Shown here in pieces: positions 60,039 through 64,000 of a stretch of 64,000 nucleotides of DNA. The stretch is taken from the NCBI GenBank assembly GCA_050309435.1, contig JBNRMJ010000002.1, forward strand, positions 1 through 64,000. Reading direction: 5' to 3'. The DNA is from CAYXVJ01 sp050309435 (GTDB taxonomy: Bacteria > Bacillota > Clostridia > Saccharofermentanales > Fastidiosipilaceae). The position numbers and the translations under genes were made by a program. Position 1 is the first letter of the stretch. Every line of letters starts with the position of its first letter. The notes beneath the pieces are model-generated. The model saw only the letters and a list, made by a program, of their open reading frames with translations. It searched no databases and was not told the origin of the DNA.

Positions 60039-62296
60039 AATATCTACTGCATTCCATACCGCTCAAGATCGCGGCGACGATTCTCGCCTCCGCAAGTCTA
60101 CTGATCGCGATTTTCTCGTTAACTGCAAGCATTGTATACTATGACCGGATCTTCACGACTGATGAAAACTGGTACGAAAGCAAAGGCATGAGCCGTCACA
60201 ACGAGCAGGTCGTGAATCTCATCTGGATGAACATGGAGTATGCCATGGCTCTGGAGGAAAAGGGCACGGCGGTTCGCGAACTACCCGCGAAAGATCTGGA
60301 GCATGCCTACGATCTTTTTATGTATCCCCGGGATTACGGCGATCACGCAAGTTATGTGAACAATAATCTGGAGGGGTTCTATCGGGCGGGATTAAGCGAT
60401 ATATCCATATACACGAAGCTGTATGCCGTGTCGGACGGCAAGCGTGTCTTATATCATTCGCCTGAGTTGAAACTGTCAGAAATCGGCGAGGACGCGAGTC
60501 CGGAAGGCTTAATGAAGAGTTTTAAAAGTCTGGCTTCTGTCGAGCCGGTCCTGCTGGACAGCCTGAGTGCCGTGTATACCGTGGACGATCAAACGTATCA
60601 GGGCGACAGAGCTTATTTATACAGCGAAGTTGCAAGTTCCGATTTTCGTTATTTCATCTATCTGCCGGCAGTTTCTGCAGCTAATGTCGACGGTTTTCTA
60701 GGTTATGAGAAACTATTTTATCAGATGGCGCCGTACCGGACTTTACTTCCTTGGATTGCCTTCTTCAGTTCTGCGATATTTATCCTCTTATTGACCTATC
60801 TCTGGAGTGCGGCCGGTTATCGTCGCCGGGCAGACGGTACGTATACGCTACGAGGCGAAATCACTTTATCCTGGTTCGACCGGATTCCCTTTGAGCTGAT
60901 GGCGGGAGCGATGTCCACAGGTGTCGGACTGCTCTTGTTACTGGCGGTTGAAGCAGGGGAGATGGCACAGATCAGATTCCCCGAGGCGCTCTTTGATTTT
61001 CGTATGGATCCCGGCTACATCAGCCGCCTGATCGGCCCTTTATGGCCGGCTGTGCTGGCTTGTCTGCTGGCCGTTATCGCCGCTGCCGTATTCCTCTTAA
61101 GTCTGATTCGTCGCCTGAAAGCCAGGTCTTTCTGGCGTTACTCTCTCATCGGCTACATGATTTTCGGCATCAAGAAGAGCTGGCAGCGCCTTTATCGGCG
61201 TATCAACGGTAAACCGGCCCTCTTGCTCTTACTGATCCCTTATCTTGTTTTGGTTTTGATATTTCTGGCCTTCTTTTCCTATGGAAGATACGATGGCTTT
61301 GCCTCTTTTATCAGTTTCCTGATCGGCCTGGCGCTCTTCGTGGCTCTGCCGCTTCTGCTTCTTTCGCATCTGATTTACCTGAAACAGAGCAGTGCCAAAT
61401 TAACGGAGTTTTCTCTGGCTCTGGCCGAAGGGGAGGAGCCGCAGGAGATTCCGACGAATAAACTGCATCCGGATTTCAGACCGCTGGAAGAAAACCTGCG
61501 TAAACTCGACGAAGGCTTGCAGCAGGCCGTGAGCAAACAACTTCAGGCGGACCGCTTGAAGACCGACTTGATCACAAATGTCTCTCATGACCTCAAAACA
61601 CCGCTGACTTCGATTATCAACTATATCGACTTACTGAAACGAGAAGGTCTTGACAGCGATAACGCTCCGTCATACCTGGAAACACTGGATCAGAAGGCTA
61701 ATCGTCTGAAACAGTTGACCGAGGATCTGGTCGAAGCGTCAAAAGCCTCCAGCGGAAACCTCTCGGTCGAGCGCGAGTGGCTGGATCTGATCGAACTGAT
61801 GCGTCAGGCTTGCGGCGAATTCGAAGAGAAAATGCTGGAGAAAAAGCTGAATCTTGTTATGCGCCTGCCGGAAAACACGCCTAGACTCATGATCTGGAAC
61901 GATGGCGGACATATCTGGCGGATTGTGGAAAACCTGATGGATAACGCAAGAAAATATGCCCTGCCGGGCAGTCGCGTTTATCTCACGCTTCGTTTACTAA
62001 GCGAGGCGTGGATCCTGGAGGTGAAAAACATCTCCGCCATGCAAATCGATTTATCGACATCGGACCTCATGGAACGCTTCGTTCGCGGCGACAGCGCGCG
62101 AAGCAGCGAAGGTTCGGGTCTGGGTCTTTCCATTACGAGCAGTCTGGCAGGCCTGCTGGGCGGTCGCATGGATCTTGATGTCAAAGATGACGTGTTTACG
62201 GCCACGATTACACTGCCGGTTGTAAACGCGCCTTATCCTGCCGATTCGGGAGAAGCAGCGGTTATCGAAGAAGACCGTAAAACTTCGGAAGAGTAA
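60035..62296 (+). CDS. Sensor histidine kinase, multi-pass membrane type
   Basis: A 753-residue membrane sensor kinase, partner of the response regulator whose gene it overlaps by 4 bases. An N-terminal helix (about 10-32) and an extracellular sensor of about 200 residues are followed by several more helices (about 240-262, 290-312, 335-360, 395-420, 425-450). The kinase core has phosphoacceptor His518 in VSHDLKTPLTS and the ATPase N-box with NLMDNARKYA and GSGLGLSI. The extra membrane block is longer than in classical PhoR-type kinases. The signal is unknown. Confidence 0.93.
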   Translation: MKYLLHSIPLKIAATILASASLLIAIFSLTASIVYYDRIFTTDENWYESKGMSRHNEQVVNLIWMNMEYAMALEEKGTAVRELPAKDLEHAYDLFMYPRDYGDHASYVNNNLEGFYRAGLSDISIYTKLYAVSDGKRVLYHSPELKLSEIGEDASPEGLMKSFKSLASVEPVLLDSLSAVYTVDDQTYQGDRAYLYSEVASSDFRYFIYLPAVSAANVDGFLGYEKLFYQMAPYRTLLPWIAFFSSAIFILLLTYLWSAAGYRRRADGTYTLRGEITLSWFDRIPFELMAGAMSTGVGLLLLLAVEAGEMAQIRFPEALFDFRMDPGYISRLIGPLWPAVLACLLAVIAAAVFLLSLIRRLKARSFWRYSLIGYMIFGIKKSWQRLYRRINGKPALLLLLIPYLVLVLIFLAFFSYGRYDGFASFISFLIGLALFVALPLLLLSHLIYLKQSSAKLTEFSLALAEGEEPQEIPTNKLHPDFRPLEENLRKLDEGLQQAVSKQLQADRLKTDLITNVSHDLKTPLTSIINYIDLLKREGLDSDNAPSYLETLDQKANRLKQLTEDLVEASKASSGNLSVEREWLDLIELMRQACGEFEEKMLEKKLNLVMRLPENTPRLMIWNDGGHIWRIVENLMDNARKYALPGSRVYLTLRLLSEAWILEVKNISAMQIDLSTSDLMERFVRGDSARSSEGSGLGLSITSSLAGLLGGRMDLDVKDDVFTATITLPVVNAPYPADSGEAAVIEEDRKTSEE

Positions 62297-62318
62297 AATT
62301 AATAAAAATAAGAAAACA

Positions 62319-62366
62319 ATGCCTGGAAAGCAGATATCCCGACGGAGATGCTTTCCAGGCATTTTC
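62319..62366. terminator. Bidirectional terminator
   Basis: ATGCCTGGAAAGCA (62319-62332) and TGCTTTCCAGGCAT (62349-62362) form a perfect 14-bp stem. It is flanked by T- or A-rich ends and serves both the kinase gene and the convergent flavin reductase-like gene. Confidence 0.9.
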
Positions 62367-62383
62367 TCTCTTGTTTACGACTC

Positions 62384-62950
62384 TTACTGGTCATCGTCCT
62401 CGTTCTTCGGGTATTGTTTTTGGGCTTGCATGAAATGCTCGATCTCGCCTACATAGCGGTAACGGTAATCGCCCTCCGACAGATGCTCTTTATTGACCAC
62501 CGGATCGGTATACGCTTCGCCACGCAGCTGATCGACATAAAGCTTGCGGCAAATCAAAACGAAGCTGGATTCGCGGATGTATGGAATGCCTTCGAAAAAG
62601 TCCAGATGAAAATCACATTCGAGGTATTTATCCATATGGCGACCGCTGTGCGTACCGAAAAATATCATGCTGTCCCGGTACTCTTTATCGAACAGAGAGA
62701 TCGTGAAATGCGAGTGCTTATCCAAAAATTCTCTTGTATAACGTTGCGGATGGATCAGAAGCTCGACAACTTTTCTGTTCATGGCGACTCCCATCAGTCC
62801 CCAGTTCGACATCATGCTGTTAGCCAGATTCTCATCGCCCGCCGTTATTAACATACCGTGATTCTGAATGAGATCAAAAGGATTGAACTTCAGTTGCGAC
62901 GGCTTTACCTCGGTAAATAGGCTGTTCTCTTGTTCCATTATTTCGGACAT
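62384..62950 (-). CDS. Flavin reductase-like / FMN-binding split barrel protein
   Basis: A 188-residue protein with the flavin reductase-like split-barrel fold. The core has MLITAGDENLANSMMSNWG, HFTISLFDKEYRD, ESSFVLICRKLYVDQL and HLSEGDYRYRYVGEIEHF. Family members bind FMN and act as NADH:flavin oxidoreductases or unrelated flavoproteins. AGGAGG precedes the ATG. Downstream lies a bidirectional terminator, and it is divergent from the CapA-type gene. The physiological substrate is unknown. Confidence 0.88.
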   Translation of the reverse strand: MSEIMEQENSLFTEVKPSQLKFNPFDLIQNHGMLITAGDENLANSMMSNWGLMGVAMNRKVVELLIHPQRYTREFLDKHSHFTISLFDKEYRDSMIFFGTHSGRHMDKYLECDFHLDFFEGIPYIRESSFVLICRKLYVDQLRGEAYTDPVVNKEHLSEGDYRYRYVGEIEHFMQAQKQYPKNEDDDQ

Positions 62951-63116
62951 ATCGGGTCCTCCTGTGTTATCTGTGTTTCGACCGTCTGTAAATTCATTAT
63001 ATGTGTGCTAAAGAGGAATTCGTGTCTCGCTTGCTATAAGCAGAGCGTTCGATTCCTAACTCGATTTGACAGCTGTCGTATAATAATGTGATCGATTGCA
63101 AAGGAGGTGTGCAGGG

Positions 63117-64000
63117 ATGAAGCACGAGAGATCTTTTCCGAAGACCGTGTTGTTTTTGATTACGATCCTGATAACAGCCTTGTCGTTCACATTCTTGTCT
63201 GCCTGTCAGACTGTTATGCCACCTCAAAACCAGAGCTCGGCTATAAGCGAAAGCAAGACCGGCGGCGAAGCAAGCACGACGAACGAACGTCCTTCGCCAA
63301 CTGTTTCACCGACTGCGACGCCAAGTTCGGAGTCGACAAGTCAGACTTCTTCTTCGATCGAAGAAACAAGCGAAGAGACCGGCACATCGGAACCTCCGGC
63401 TCCGATTATTCAGAATCCGAATCCCCTTGACCCCATGGAAGAGGGTCCTTTTCCGCAAGCCGTGAAGATGGACGGCGACGGCCGTCAAGTTCGCATTCTG
63501 GCCGGCGGGGATGTTCTCATGCATTCATATCTGATTAACGGCGGCCTCCGGGAAGACGGAAGTTATAACTATGACTATGCCTTTCGCCATTTACCTGCTT
63601 TAACGGACCGGGCCGACCTGTCGATCGTGAACATGGAAGGTACCATCGCCGGTGCGCCTTATACTGGCTTTCCGCTATTCAGTGCTCCCGATGCGATTGC
63701 CTCCGCCATCCGTTCGGGCGGTTTTGACATGGCCTTAACCGCGAATAACCATATGATCGATAAGGGAACAGCCGGTTTGATCCGAACCGTGGATGTGCTT
63801 GAGGATAACGGTCTGCTCGTTTCCGGTACCAGACGTTCCAAAGATGAACCCTTCTACCAGCTTGTGAATATCGGCGGTATTAGGATAGCCTTTGCCACTT
63901 TTACTTATGAGACGATCCGCCAAAACGGTTCACGGGCCCTGAACGCCCTGATTATTCCGAAAGATGCCGAAGGTTTGATTAATTCGTTTAGCATGGAAGA
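63117..64000 (+). CDS. CapA-family lipoprotein (poly-gamma-glutamate synthesis type), partial
   Basis: The 5' part of a CapA/PgsA-like gene that continues past the window end; 294 codons are visible without a stop. The signal peptide has hydrophobic core VLFLITILITALSFTFL and lipobox LSAC with Cys30. A Ser/Thr/Glu/Pro-rich linker follows (about 35-100). The catalytic-type domain (from about 125) has VRILAGGDVLMH, DLSIVNMEGTIAG and MALTANNHMIDKG, matching the metallophosphatase-like fold of CapA. AAGGAGG (63101-63107) sits 9 bases before the ATG. The true role may be surface polymer handling; poly-gamma-glutamate itself is unproven here. Confidence 0.9.
   Translation, partial: MKHERSFPKTVLFLITILITALSFTFLSACQTVMPPQNQSSAISESKTGGEASTTNERPSPTVSPTATPSSESTSQTSSSIEETSEETGTSEPPAPIIQNPNPLDPMEEGPFPQAVKMDGDGRQVRILAGGDVLMHSYLINGGLREDGSYNYDYAFRHLPALTDRADLSIVNMEGTIAGAPYTGFPLFSAPDAIASAIRSGGFDMALTANNHMIDKGTAGLIRTVDVLEDNGLLVSGTRRSKDEPFYQLVNIGGIRIAFATFTYETIRQNGSRALNALIIPKDAEGLINSFSME

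Noticed and set aside
63066..63084. TTGACA and TATAAT before the CapA-type gene as a promoter
   Set aside because: The two hexamers are only 7 bases apart, which does not fit a sigmaA promoter.
63107..63430. Plus-strand frame of 107 codons at the right edge
   Set aside because: It is out of frame with the CapA-type lipoprotein that begins at 63117, which has the signal peptide, lipobox and conserved motifs.

Overview
The window is bacterial chromosome from an anaerobic, low-to-mid GC Gram-positive bacterium (Bacillota, most likely class Clostridia). Support comes from strong AGGAGG ribosome sites, a ctsR-mcsA-mcsB-clpC operon behind a CtsR box, the redox repressor Rex, an FMN riboswitch with a riboflavin ECF S-component, LplABC-type sugar transport, a YesN-like AraC regulator, many lipoproteins with TPEPT-type linkers, and an oxygen-sensitive glycyl radical enzyme. 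No phage or plasmid backbone is visible; the only mobile-type gene is an AT-rich tyrosine recombinase at the left edge.

Layout. 0.3-8.1 kb: recombinase, nitroreductase, DUF1349 protein, an FAD oxidoreductase (minus), an APH-fold kinase, a membrane-anchored XRE regulator, a 60-residue basic protein and a lipoprotein (minus). 8.3-14.9 kb: a GntR/LacI-type regulator followed by a glycyl-radical activase, an atypical glycyl radical enzyme and two Gfo/Idh/MocA oxidoreductases, with a shared operator-like sequence in front of both transcription units. This is the best candidate for an undescribed catabolic system. 15.1-18.3 kb: a VanY-like carboxypeptidase, then a minus-strand msrA-like/msrB/serine acetyltransferase operon in which the MsrA homologue lacks its catalytic cysteine. 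18.4-23.5 kb: the CtsR protein-quality-control operon. 23.5-30.9 kb: a CpXC protein, glucokinase, CutC, an MBOAT/DHHW polysaccharide-acetylation pair, an SDR and Rex.

31-36.4 kb: two fused ABC exporters, each with an extra N-terminal domain and a zinc ribbon, flanking a DUF1854 protein. 36.4-47 kb: an alpha-mannoside locus, with two GH38 enzymes and a GntR/LacI regulator on the minus strand and an LplB-LplC-lipoprotein sugar importer running divergently. 47.1-49.6 kb: an AraC-type membrane regulator and a HEAT-repeat gene, both missing their 5' ends and joined at one point (deletion scar or assembly chimera). 49.7-55.3 kb: a Yip1-type membrane protein, an MFS transporter, a 3-dehydroquinate synthase-fold protein with altered active-site residues, a DUF4886 SGNH protein and a chorismate mutase/prephenate dehydratase-like protein. 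55.3-64 kb: an ABC exporter, the FMN riboswitch with ribU, a PH-domain protein, a two-component system, a flavin-reductase-like protein and the start of a CapA-family lipoprotein that runs off the end.

All assignments are from reading motifs and gene order. No database search was possible, so family names rest on recognised motifs and specific substrates are inference.
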